Below are positions 37,796-47,722 of a stretch of DNA of 64,000 nt, piece after piece. This DNA is from Batkoa obscura (lineage: Eukaryota; Entomophthoromycota; Entomophthoromycetes; Entomophthorales; Batkoaceae), in NCBI GenBank assembly GCA_030770535.1, contig JASVEC010000040.1:62001-126000 (forward strand). The letters are read 5' to 3'. The notes beneath the pieces were generated by a model. It made no database searches. It was not told where the DNA came from and saw only the letters and a list, made by a program, of their open reading frames with translations. Both the position numbers and the translations under genes were made by a program. Numbering within the stretch: position 1 is the stretch's first letter; every line of letters starts with the position of its first letter.

Positions 37796-38880
37796 ATCCC
37801 AATTTCTATATAAATGTATACTTATTTTAAAAGCCAGATTAAATACTTTTAACTAGAAACTACCTAAGTTATAATACAATTAAAACATACATACTAGTTA
37901 AAATGTTGATGATAGGTAATGCATCGTAACATTTTATAATAATGTGGTAGTAAAACATAAAAAATGCCATTGATATAATCTAAAAATTTATATTGACAAA
38001 AATCTAATTTCCGATTTTATAAAGAAATATACTTGATATAGATGTTAGATCAAAAATTGAGTTCTTCCTACTTTATAAACAATGTTCTAAAAACCAGGCT
38101 GGGTAAGTAAACCTTTCTACAATTAGCTCTTTAGAATAGATATATAAAGGAAGTAGTGTAAAGGAAGTAGTAGATATAAATCAGTTGCTGCTTAAAGATA
38201 TAAGAAAAGGTGCAAAAGGAATGTATAGTGTAAAGTTGTTTGTTATAGTTGAAGAGTGCAATAAAAAATGAGTGTTTTTTAATAACCCATGACTAAATTT
38301 TGAACCATTATAACCTTTTTTTACTATTTTTGATTATAAGATTTAGTGTTCTCGTTTTTTGTCCGAAGTTTGTCCATATAAAACATGACAGATTAGATGA
38401 CAAAATTAAATTAACAGTAGAACATGAGGTGGCTATAAATGGGCATAAGATTTATTTAAACTTATTATGTATTAAAAGATGAAGTAAGGTTTTTTGTTTA
38501 TCATATATGGGCCAATTTTTGCTAATTTTAATGCTTCCAGTTTACTGCAAATTTATAAAAATATTGCAGAAAAAATAGCTTTTGCATAATTTTTGGAAAG
38601 CTAATTAGTTTTATACAAGTTCAAATCAGAAAAATAAAAGCTTTAATCTGATCTTTAGATTTATTAAAAAATATCATAACTAAAAAAAACATCACAAATA
38701 ATAAAAACTTTATGAATATTGAGATACTTGATATATTTTATTGTATAAGATATATTCATTGTTTTTTAGTAAATCTTCAACTTTTTTGAAAATAAGTAAA
38801 CTCGTTTTAATTGGTAAGAATATTTTTATAAAATTGTTTTTTCAAATTTTGATTCAATTTTAAAAGTTTAGAATTTAAAA

Positions 38881-39676
38881 ATGAATGTTACTAGAATTAT
38901 ATCCTCATCATCAAAAAGTAAATACCAATCAAGTTAAATAATATGACTCTAACTTTAATATATAGGTAGTATAAGTAAAAGATGGTCTTGTTTCTCTACT
39001 ATTTCAAAAGGTATTTCGCCATTATATTATTTAAACACATTTAATGCTCTCATTAGTTATGAATAGTGAAGATATTTCTTCTTTTAAATTTAAAACAAAA
39101 GAGGACCTTATTTCAAATCCACCAAAAACTGCCTTTAATCGTAAGGTAGCTGATAGAAAATTATATTTAATCCAAGGATATTATGAAAGATTACAAAGTC
39201 CGTTAGTAATGGTGTATCAACATAACAATTTAAATGTTCCAGAATACAGAGCTTTACAACAACAAGTAGCTAAGTTAGGATGCAGGGTACAAACCACACG
39301 TACTGGTATAATGAAAACTGCATTAAGAGATTCTCCTTTTGAAGCTATGAGAACGTTGTTTAATGGCCCAACTTTAATCATTTATGCTCATGATTTAAAA
39401 GAAGGAGAAACTACGTCTTCTGCCGCTAAGAAAGTACATGATTCTTTAGCAAAGAACAAAAAGCTCATTTTTATTGGTGCTAAAGCTGAACAGTTCTTAT
39501 TCAGTGAAGCAACTTTCAGCCACTTTATGAGTTTACCTTCACTCCAAACCTTACAAGCACAATTGCTTGGCTCACTTCAAGTCCAACCCTCTCGTCTTAT
39601 CTCTTTATTGGGACAAGAATCGCAACTTCTTTCTCGTCTCCTTACACAACACAAGGAAAATCAAGAATCTAAATAG
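38881..39676 (+). CDS. MRPL11: Mitochondrial large-subunit ribosomal protein uL10m
   Basis: Stalk-base protein of the mitoribosome. Three exons. The first two encode a Ser/Arg-rich presequence (MNVTRIISSSSKSSISKRWS), and the intron ending at TTATGAAT joins it in frame to VMNSEDISSFKFK. The body has AFNRKVADRKLYLIQGYYER, PLVMVYQHNNLNVPEYRALQ, QQVAKLGCRVQTTRTGIMKT, LFNGPTLIIYAHD and a C-terminal PSRLISLLGQESQLLSRLL. This is the L10 layout (peptide-binding strand VxVYQHNN, then GPT) seen in fungal Mrpl11. A start inside the second intron (MLSLVMN at 39044) would lose the targeting leader and is not preferred. Confidence 0.87.
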
Positions 39677-39862
39677 ACAAATAAAAAAGTATTAATTTTA
39701 AATTAAAAGTGTTAATAAATAGCTAGTTTTGGAACTAACTAAAAAAACTGATAGCTTTTCTGAATATAGATCTATTTCATATTTCTAACCTTTAATAGTT
39801 TATAATTAAAAACAGTATATCAATTTCATGTAATGTAAAGATATAATTGTAAATTTGTCTCT

Positions 39863-40920
39863 TTATTCTACGATTTTATAAATTTGACTCAATGTATGAT
39901 CTAATGAAGCCAAATCGTGTGCAAATGATCTAAGAATCTGTGCTTCAAGGAAATGAACTTGGCTTCCTACTATGATTAAAGAGTGTAAAGGTTCTCCCAT
40001 GTCAACTTCTTCAGCCATTTGTTTTAAAGTTGAACAAACGATCTTTTGAGTTGGAGAACCAATTCTAGCAATACCAATTACTAAAGTGTTATCAGGATGA
40101 TAAACTCCCTCATTTCTTTTTTCTTCAATTTCGATAAGCTGTTGAGCAGCAAGGCTTGCTGACATATAACGTGGAGGTTCATATATTTTACGTCCTCTAA
40201 ATAAAGGCATAAATAAATGGTCACTTGATTTGAGTTATTTAAATTACCTAGCCATGTTTTCATAACTTTGTTCTTTAACCTTGATATCTATAAAGTTTTA
40301 AAATGGTGTTTCTAAATATAAAACTACACTACCTAATAGGCACAATGTATGTAGCCCAATATTTGTGTTTGCTTTTATTTTATCATAGAATGAATCTGGT
40401 CTCCAATTATCATTAAAAAATACAATCGAAATGGTTTGACCAAAGTTATATAATTGCAATCCACATGCACCAACAGCGTTCATAATTGATGCATTATGAA
40501 TAGATTCAACTTTTATACCTAGTTCTCGAGCACGAATAACTAAATCAGTATGAGTCGTAGCCCTTTTGAAGTTATTTTTTAATTTCATATATAAATAATA
40601 AAATTACCCAAATGGATCTCCAACTACTAAGAAAGCAACATTATTCTCTTTAGCTTCTTCTAACATTAAATCGCAACCAGATTCTACCATTTCTCTATCT
40701 GCTACTTCGACCTTTTTACCATATAGTGCTTCCTATAAATTAAATTAAAAATTAAACATTTGATAGTTACTTAAAATTCTCATTACCAATTTTGAAGTTT
40801 CAACAGTTAAGATAGAGGTGTAATGTCCAAATAAATTTTCTCACATGATTTAACAGCATTTAAACCCTTGACAGTAATGTCATATTCGTCACATAATCCC
40901 AATCCTACAATATATAACAT
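39863..40920 (-). CDS. DPH5: Diphthine synthase (diphthamide methyltransferase)
   Basis: S-adenosylmethionine-dependent methyltransferase that methylates the modified histidine of eEF2 on the way to diphthamide. It starts [20 protein letters not shown]. Further family blocks are [112 protein letters not shown] and [19 protein letters not shown]. Four short introns. In the first exon the frame breaks near 40822-40832: KIYLD reads into a stop while one extra base would give the conserved [13 protein letters not shown]. Every other block is intact, so a one-base sequence error is likelier than a dead gene. Confidence 0.93.
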
Positions 40921-41439
40921 TTTTTTACTTTATAAAATTAAAAGACAGATTTTCAAAATTTTAATTTTAGTGCATATATCGAATTAAACTAATATTTTCT
41001 AGTATTTTATTTTACAAATGAAGTCTTAAGATTTATAAACTGGTATTTAAAAATACTATAATGGTTCTTCACTTAGTCTTGTTGATATATATGTCAACGG
41101 TGTTTTTGGTAAATGGCTATATTATGGTTTTTTAAAAAGAAATGTAAGTTTCGCCATTTATTAAACACAAACGATTATTAAATAGAACGAATAATTTTGC
41201 CGTAAAAGTTTAAATGGTTTCTAGACAATAGTAATATATACGCTAGTTTAATACTATAACAGTTTTTTATACCTTTTAGACTTGAATGAATTTTTTACAG
41301 TGATAATTTTACTATGGATTAGTACGCTTACAGATAATATCATAAGGCTAATAATGTTAATAATCTAAAAAATAGGATAAAGTATTTGCATAAAATAAGA
41401 AGTCAAACTGTTTAAATAAAAAACTCAAGTTTCTGGTAT
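40921..41439. other. Intergenic between divergent DPH5 and SMP3
   Basis: About 520 AT-rich bases; only promoters expected. No repeat or RNA seen. Confidence 0.5.
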
Positions 41440-43725
41440 ATGAAAATTAAAAATAAAAACATAATTAAAGATAAATTGATTGATTCTATTTTATTAAAAG
41501 ATAGAAAGGTATTTATCAGGATTTATCTAACTTTAATATTTGTTCGGTTCCTCTTATCTTATAGTTTTGGATACATTCATCCTGATGAGTTTTTTCAATC
41601 TGGTGAAATCTTAGCAAGTAACTTACAGAACAATTTTGTACAAATTTATCTAATGTTAGTGTTTTAGGAGATATTTTGGATATAGATACTTTAGTTACTT
41701 GGGAGTTTAATCCTTCATTTCCTTGTCGGTCAATAGTATTCCCGTAAAGCAGTTTAATGTAAATTGATATATTATAAATTTTGGTATTATAGATATATAT
41801 TTGGGGCACCGCCATTTTACGCATTTAAATTCTTAATTAAGTACTATCCATCATTTAATTCGACCTTATTTTTATATATCTTTCAGAGAACTTATTCAAC
41901 TATTTTGAGTTTATTAATTGACTTTTCACTTTATAAGCTAATAGAGGATAAGTTGACTGTTAAAAGAGGATTATTGTTATTATGGTCAACCAGCTATTTA
42001 GTCACAAGTTATTTTACTCATTCTTTTTCTAATTCTGCTGAAACTATAATATTGGGAATATGTTTATTATCAGGAAAATTTTCCTATAATTACTCTATAA
42101 AAGGGTTTGATGAAAGGATAGGTTTAAAAAATAAGAGATTATTGGTAATTACATAAGCCAACTATAAATGATAATATAATATTTTGATTTTAGACTCGTT
42201 TTATACTAGGGCTCTTTGTGTCTATTGGAGTTATGACACGCGTCACCTTTATCTTTTTCTTACTACCATTGTCATTTTACTGTATTTATTGTTCATTCAA
42301 AGGTATAATGTTTGTCAAAAAAAGGTAAACTTCGTTATTGTATAAATATTTTATGCATAAATTAACATATTAATAGATATAGATTGTGGTTATGGTTATT
42401 TAGAGAATCCTTTTTTATAATTTCATTTATAGCATCATTGTATTTATTTGTATTTATCGATTCAGTTTATTTTCGAAACGATCTAAAGCTGAGTGATGGG
42501 CTATATCCTAGCAAAATTAAAGACAAACTTATATTTACATTTTTAAATAACATCAGATATAACATGAATAGTGATAACCTAGCTATTCATGGTATTCATC
42601 CAAGATATTTAAACTTAATAGTCAATATGCCTTTGCTATTTTTGCCATGCATTATAGCAATTATAGTTGACTATAAAGCCATGATGACAAATTATATCTC
42701 AAAGTGTAATTGTTATTAACATAGATATGCTGATATTAATTATTTTTTAGTGATGCTAAGTACTATAATCTCAGGTACTACTTTTCTTTCGTTTATCCCA
42801 CATCAAGAACCAAGATTCTTGATTCCACTTAGTATACCTTACTTTGTATTAAGTAAATCTTTATTAAAGTTTCATGAAAAGAAATTTTTGGTAAGATTTC
42901 AATATCCGCTTTTAATATATTTAATAACATTTAATAATTTATTTATAGAATTTATGGTTGTTTTACAATATGCTCTTAGTCATGTTTTATTGCGGATTAC
43001 ACCAAGCTGGGGTTATACCTACGTTGATTCGTTTAAATAAGGATCCTGACATTAATTTAAATTGCATTAATCTTCATAATGGTTTTGATACCTTTAATAC
43101 TATTAAATGTAACGTTGATACAATAGGGAATGGAAGAGGTAATTTTATTATATACTACATTCATTTTTAAATAACTATTTGTTAGGTTTATGTGATAACT
43201 ATGTAACCTTTGTTTTTATGTATAAGTCTTTTATGGGACCGCGTCATCTTTTATATTCTACCAATAATGATCAAAAACATACAATAATATTAAAAGATTT
43301 AATCGGAATAGATGATAATGAATTTCACAAATTTATAGAAAATTATCCGTCGCCTATTATACAAACACATGATGGTTTGGATTCTATTTATTGGGAAAGA
43401 AAAAAAGATGAAATAACTAAGAGTATTACATGTTCGAGGTATTTAATATTATTTATGTATTTAAAGATAACTAACGCTACTTACTAATAGAACTTTAGTT
43501 GTTACGACATCGTCTCATATACAAAGTTGGAGTTCGAAAGCATTATTATCTGAATTAAAGTATCACAATAGTTTCAACTATAATATGAGCATAATTTCAA
43601 AACAATTTCCTCATATTAATACTGATGAGATTGGTGTTATTATTCAACATTATTTGATAAAATCAAAACCACTATCGCCGCTGGTATTATATACTACTCA
43701 GTTAATCAAAGTAATTAAAAATTAA
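41440..43725 (+). CDS. SMP3: GPI mannosyltransferase 4 (SMP3/PIG-Z)
   Basis: ER glycosyltransferase of family GT22 that adds the fourth mannose to GPI precursors, essential in yeast. About eight exons. The luminal catalytic motif is HPDEFFQSGEI, followed after the first intron by LDIDTLVTWEFNPSFPCRS, as in Smp3. IFGAPPFYAFKFL, TSYFTHSFSNSAETIIL, MTRVTFIFFLLP, a GIHPRYLNLIVNMPLL block and the GT22 motif SFIPHQEPRFLIPLSIPY are all present, then YCGLHQAGVIPTL and TFVFMYKSFMGPRHLL. Many hydrophobic segments give a polytopic membrane protein. The first intron best ends at GGAG (A-N-I-L join). The last exon ends LYTTQLIKVIKN. Confidence 0.92.
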
Positions 43726-43786
43726 CATATAAGATAATTGGATAAATATTTTAATTATGCAAATAATAAAAGAATATTCAAAGTTA

Positions 43787-44400
43787 TTAATTATTACTAT
43801 TATCTAAGCGATCCATTAATTTACAAAACTCTTTTAAGCTTAGCTTGATTTCCTTTCTATTATCATTCACACCAAATATAACGTTTGATAACCAATTGAA
43901 ATCAAATCCTTTATCACCATCAATATCATTGTCATATGTTTTTTGATTTTTAGCTATTTCTAACATATCAATTAGTTCCTCATCCGGAATTGGATCTTTT
44001 CCCAAAGCTGCTGGGTTGAGGTCACCAGATATTCTACGTAGATCATTTAAATTAATATATCCTTTCGAGTCTTTATCTACCAAACGAAAAATATCAATGT
44101 AATGCTTTACTGGGTCAAATACTAGCTATAAAATTATTATTTGGTATAATTTTAACAATTTAATAATATTACCATTGCAGTTTCTGCCAGATCTTTGAAT
44201 TTTCCAAAATTAATTGGAGCCGAATTTTTATTTAATCCTTCAGCTTCTAGTAATTGGTGCTTCAAATCATCATTTTCAATATTTATATTTATAGCTCTTA
44301 GTGAAGGAATTATATCTTCAATGCTCAATAATTTTGTATTGGGATCACAGAATGCTTTAAAGGAATGATAAGGGTCATAAACATTGCTATTATTATCCAT
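43787..44400 (-). CDS. Divergent EF-hand protein
   Basis: Two exons, about 190 residues. The only canonical-looking loop is DKDSKGYINLNDL after FDPVKHYIDIFRLV, in centrin/calmodulin style. N-terminal FCDPNTKLLSIEDIIPSLRA and NINIENDDLKHQLLEAE look like a degenerate hand pair. The C-terminal part (DFNWLSNVIFG, IKLSLKEFCKLMDRL) has helix patterns but a 20-30 residue Asp/Lys-rich insertion. It may be a fast-evolving centrin or calmodulin relative; the family is not certain. Its start lies 107 bp from the start of the divergent bL33m gene. Confidence 0.75.
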
Positions 44401-44507
44401 CTTAATTAAAAATCAACCAACAATTTTTCATTTCATACTTAAATTAGACTGCAAAAGTTAGTTTATATTCTGCAACCTGTAATTTGCTTTTTTACTTTTT
44501 TATTAAA
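44401..44507. promoter_or_regulatory. Shared divergent promoter region, EF-hand gene / bL33m
   Basis: 107 bp between divergent start codons; overlapping promoters are implied by spacing alone. Confidence 0.5.
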
Positions 44508-44771
44508 ATGGCCAAAAAAGCTAAAGCACGGTATTTCAACACTAACTTAAATATGTTAAATTCTAATATATAAAAGCACAATATTAGTTAAATTATTAAG
44601 TACTGCCAAAACTGGTTATTTCTATGTACGTTCTAGACCTCGTGTTTCGCCCAAATTATCTTTTATGAAATTTGATCCAAAAAGTAAGTTAGCAAATATT
44701 TATTATACATTCTTTTAATCATAATTTTAGTTAATCAACATGTGCTTTTTACTGAAAGTAAAATGAAATAA
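44508..44771 (+). CDS. Mitochondrial ribosomal protein bL33m
   Basis: Tiny large-subunit protein, about 54 residues, encoded by three exons: MAKKAKAR, then TILVKLLSTAKTGYFYVRSR with PRVSPKLSFMKFDPK, then INQHVLFTESKMK. This is the bacterial/mitochondrial L33 pattern (K-V-L-L-S-T-A-x-T-G-Y-F ... K-L-x-x-x-K-F-D-P ... H-V-L-F-x-E-x-K-x-K). The first intron ends at an AAAG acceptor, not TAG. The stretches between introns are far below 100 codons, so it is easy to miss. Confidence 0.93.
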
Positions 44772-45037
44772 TAGAATAAAGATTAGATTAATACCACTTT
44801 TTATCATTATAAATCAAACAAAATAGTTTTGTAATAAACCGAAGTATCATTATTTTGATGTGTTTAAATAGGAAAATTACTAAAATTTTATTGTTAAGAT
44901 TTATTATAGTTTTAAGTATTAAGTTTATTAGCTTTATTTTTTAATATACTCAAACAAAAGGTTACATAATTAAAGCCAGGTGTAGATTTTTTTAAATAAT
45001 TTTATTTCAAATTTGTAACAAGATCGAAGCTTTATTT

Positions 45038-45715
45038 TCATGGAGAAACATACTTGAATTCTCCTGAACGAGTGACAACAGGGAACACTATGCTTGATAA
45101 AGACTTTTCTCCTTCTTCTAAACCAGCAGTAATTGTTTCACCAGCTATTACTGGCCCAACACCTTTTGGAGTACCAGTTAATATCAAATCCCCTTCCTCT
45201 AAGCGCATGATTTGAGAAACGTGAGAAATGAGTTGAGGTATTTTAAACATCATGTCTGAAGTATTTCCGTTTTGTTTAACAATATCGTTTACTTTTAGCC
45301 ATAATTTTAAATTATGAGGATCTTGAACTTTATCTTTTTCAATAAAAGAACCTACAGGGGTGAAAGTATCAAACCCTTTTGCGGCTGACCAGGGTAGACC
45401 TTTTTTTTTAACATCATTTTGCATATTTCTTGCAGTCATATCAATAGCTAATGTATAACCTGAAACATAATCAAATGCCTTTTCGGGCTCGATATCTCTA
45501 CCTTCTTTTCCAATAACTACACCTAACTCAATCTCATAATGACAATCGCATCCGTTTGGCAATTCAATCGAATTTGGTGCTTGAACATAAGAGCTGGTAG
45601 GCTTAAGGAAGAAAAAAGGTGCTTTTGGTACAGCATTATTTAATTCCTTAGCATGGTCCACAAAGTTACGGCCAATAGCAATGACTTTTTTTCCTACTCT
45701 ACAGAAATCTTTCAT
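45038..45715 (-). CDS. Fumarylacetoacetate hydrolase-family protein, FAHD1-like acylpyruvase
   Basis: Single-exon, 225 residues, one of the few intronless genes here. FAHD1 enzymes hydrolyse acylpyruvates and decarboxylate oxaloacetate, mostly in mitochondria. Family blocks are KVIAIGRNFVDHAKELNNAV, PFFFLKPTSSY, the metal site HYEIELGVVIG (E-x-E), GYTLAIDMTARNMQ, KGLPWSAAKGFDTFTPVG, DMMFKIPQLISHVSQIMRLE and GDLILTGTPKGVGPV. All active-site segments look intact. The length is that of the family. No clear presequence is visible. Confidence 0.94.
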   Translation of the reverse strand: MKDFCRVGKKVIAIGRNFVDHAKELNNAVPKAPFFFLKPTSSYVQAPNSIELPNGCDCHYEIELGVVIGKEGRDIEPEKAFDYVSGYTLAIDMTARNMQNDVKKKGLPWSAAKGFDTFTPVGSFIEKDKVQDPHNLKLWLKVNDIVKQNGNTSDMMFKIPQLISHVSQIMRLEEGDLILTGTPKGVGPVIAGETITAGLEEGEKSLSSIVFPVVTRSGEFKYVSP

Positions 45716-46110
45716 GGTATTATTAAGCTTAAGTTACTTTATTTTTTAGATTTAATTAAATTTCGATAAGCTTATAATTTTATTTGTCATTCATATTAAA
45801 TGACTATTGTATCATAGGATTTATTTAAAGCTTAAACAATTCTTTAAAGTTTGGGATATTTAAATCAAAAAGTTACATTCAATAATAACAACCTATTTTC
45901 GTTCATTAATTTGATTAGCAAATCATTTCTTGACTTTTACTTGAATTATCAAATTAAAATTCATAAATTTCTATTAAGCTATTGGGCTGTTAACTTTATA
46001 TGTTCAATCTATAATTTGGAGCAAAATAATTGCATAATCTACAGCAAAAATCTAAAATTGGATAATTTTTTGGGTCAAATAGTATCAATCAAATACGATA
46101 AGCATTTATT
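45716..46110. other. Intergenic between divergent genes
   Basis: About 395 bp between FAHD1 and the GLTSCR1-domain gene. A frame at 45851-46114 has no ATG start and no recognisable content. Confidence 0.5.
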
Positions 46111-47560
46111 ATGAGTAGCAATAATAAAAATTTTGAGGAGAGTTTAGAGCAAAACAATAAAAGTAAAGATAATACTTTATCTACTAATAATATTTCAAAC
46201 CCTTCAATTTCTAATGTAAATGGACTGGGGGGCTCTATTAAAAGCTTGAATTCTCCTCTTCCAATTTCAGAAAATGTAAACCTTCAGCAGGCAGAGGAAT
46301 CTATAGCGCTTGCTTCACAAAAGTCAAACTCAACTTCAAAGCCTCAAACTGGTACTAATAAGTCGACACAATATAGTAGGAAATCCATAAAACCCCCTCA
46401 TCAAAAGGACTCACTAAAAAATTTGCTGTACAATAATTCTAAGAGCACCAGTTTTTCAAGTTATTTATCAGATACCGAAAAGAAACAGCCAATATATCCT
46501 AACCTTGTTAGAGGGTTCAATTCTCAATATAATAACGCCAATTTTTCGCCTAAAGCTAATATTAATGGTACTTTATATTCAAATTTGTTCATTATAGATT
46601 TATGATTTAATAGATCCAAATTTGGCACTAAAAAGTTTATCGAGTTTGTCACCTATATCTCCTGTTCCTAATAAACTACCGTTAGCACCGAGAGGGGCTA
46701 TACCACAGAATATTTTACAAAGCCAAGTCAAGTTTAGTTCACCACTTAATCCTGACAAAAAAAACAAAAGAGAGCTGTTGAAAAGTGGTGAAATTAGTGA
46801 TGGATCATTAAAACAAATAAGACGGTATTCTCGTAATGGGAAATCAGTAAATCTTCTATTACTATTTAATATGCTAAAGTTAATCGATTTAAGGTAAGTA
46901 CACCATTAAGCACAAGCTCAACCCCAATTCCATCTAGTATAGGATTATCTTCAACTTCTACCCTTGGTCCACCTTATAAGCAAATAAAGACGAAAGAAGA
47001 AATTGAACACAATGCAAAAGTTATTGAAAAGTAAGCTTATGGTCTTTTTTAAGATAATTCTAACTTTTGTAGGATAAGCATAGCGCTTGAAAAAGACAAA
47101 ATAGCAGTTATAAATCCAGAATATAAAAATAGCTTTAAAGATTTTAACGATGTTTTAGAGAGGCTTCTTCCTTATCATATTTATCAATACGATGAAAAGT
47201 CAATTAAGCCTACATATAACTCAATACTATTAGGTATAATGTTAATTTATTATTTATAGTTATATTAACAAAGTTAAAAGATAAAAAGGAAGCTAATATT
47301 TCACAAAGATATAAAATTGTTTCCGATAAGATAGAAAATTATAAAAGAAAAATAAATGAGGTAGAATCATTATAATAAAATATAATAACAACTAAAAATT
47401 TATTAAGGAAAATTATGAGACAAAACATTTAAATATTATCATTGACAAATTTTTACTAAATAATGATATACCATTTCAAGGATTTAATATTAATAATAGA
47501 ATTACAACAGCGTCGCCGTCCAATGCTTCATCAAATCAAAGAGCAACTCCAGATAACTAA
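46111..47560 (+). CDS. GLTSCR1/BICRA-domain protein, probable SWI/SNF subunit
   Basis: About seven exons, roughly 400 residues. The N-terminal two thirds are Ser/Asn/Pro-rich and disordered. The conserved part follows KQIKTKEEIEHNAKVIEK: the GLTSCR1 domain KDKIAVINPEYKNSFKDF then NDVLERLLPYHIYQYDEKS, which matches the DxxAVLxPDYxxPFxSxxDAxxRLLPYHxxQ signature of BICRA/BICRAL. A helix (KIVSDKIENYKRKINEV) and a short LNIIIDKFLL segment end it. BICRA proteins scaffold the non-canonical BAF remodeller in animals; a role in a fungal SWI/SNF-type complex is inference. The intron at 47234-47259 would be only 26 nt. Confidence 0.82.
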
Positions 47561-47722
47561 TCACATGTATTAATGAAAACTTTATATAAATAAAAGAAGT
47601 CAAGTGGGAATAAATAGATTGTATAATTTTACCAAATTATAATCTAGATTACTTTAATTTAATAAATGTTTATTAAGTTTATTTTTTTATTTCTTATAAA
47701 ATGTGTTTTTTTATTTGAGATT

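Larger units (their letters stand above)
37233..38880. other. Intergenic, two MITEs, no gene
   Basis: About 1.6 kb. Two MITE copies lie 50 bp apart in the same orientation. A 60-codon frame at 38300-38482 looks like chance. Confidence 0.55.

Noticed and set aside
38300-38482. 60-codon plus-strand frame
   Set aside because: Short, no neighbours in frame, no motif.
45851-46114. 87-codon frame before the GLTSCR1-domain gene
   Set aside because: Lacks an ATG start and overlaps the promoter and first codon of the next gene.
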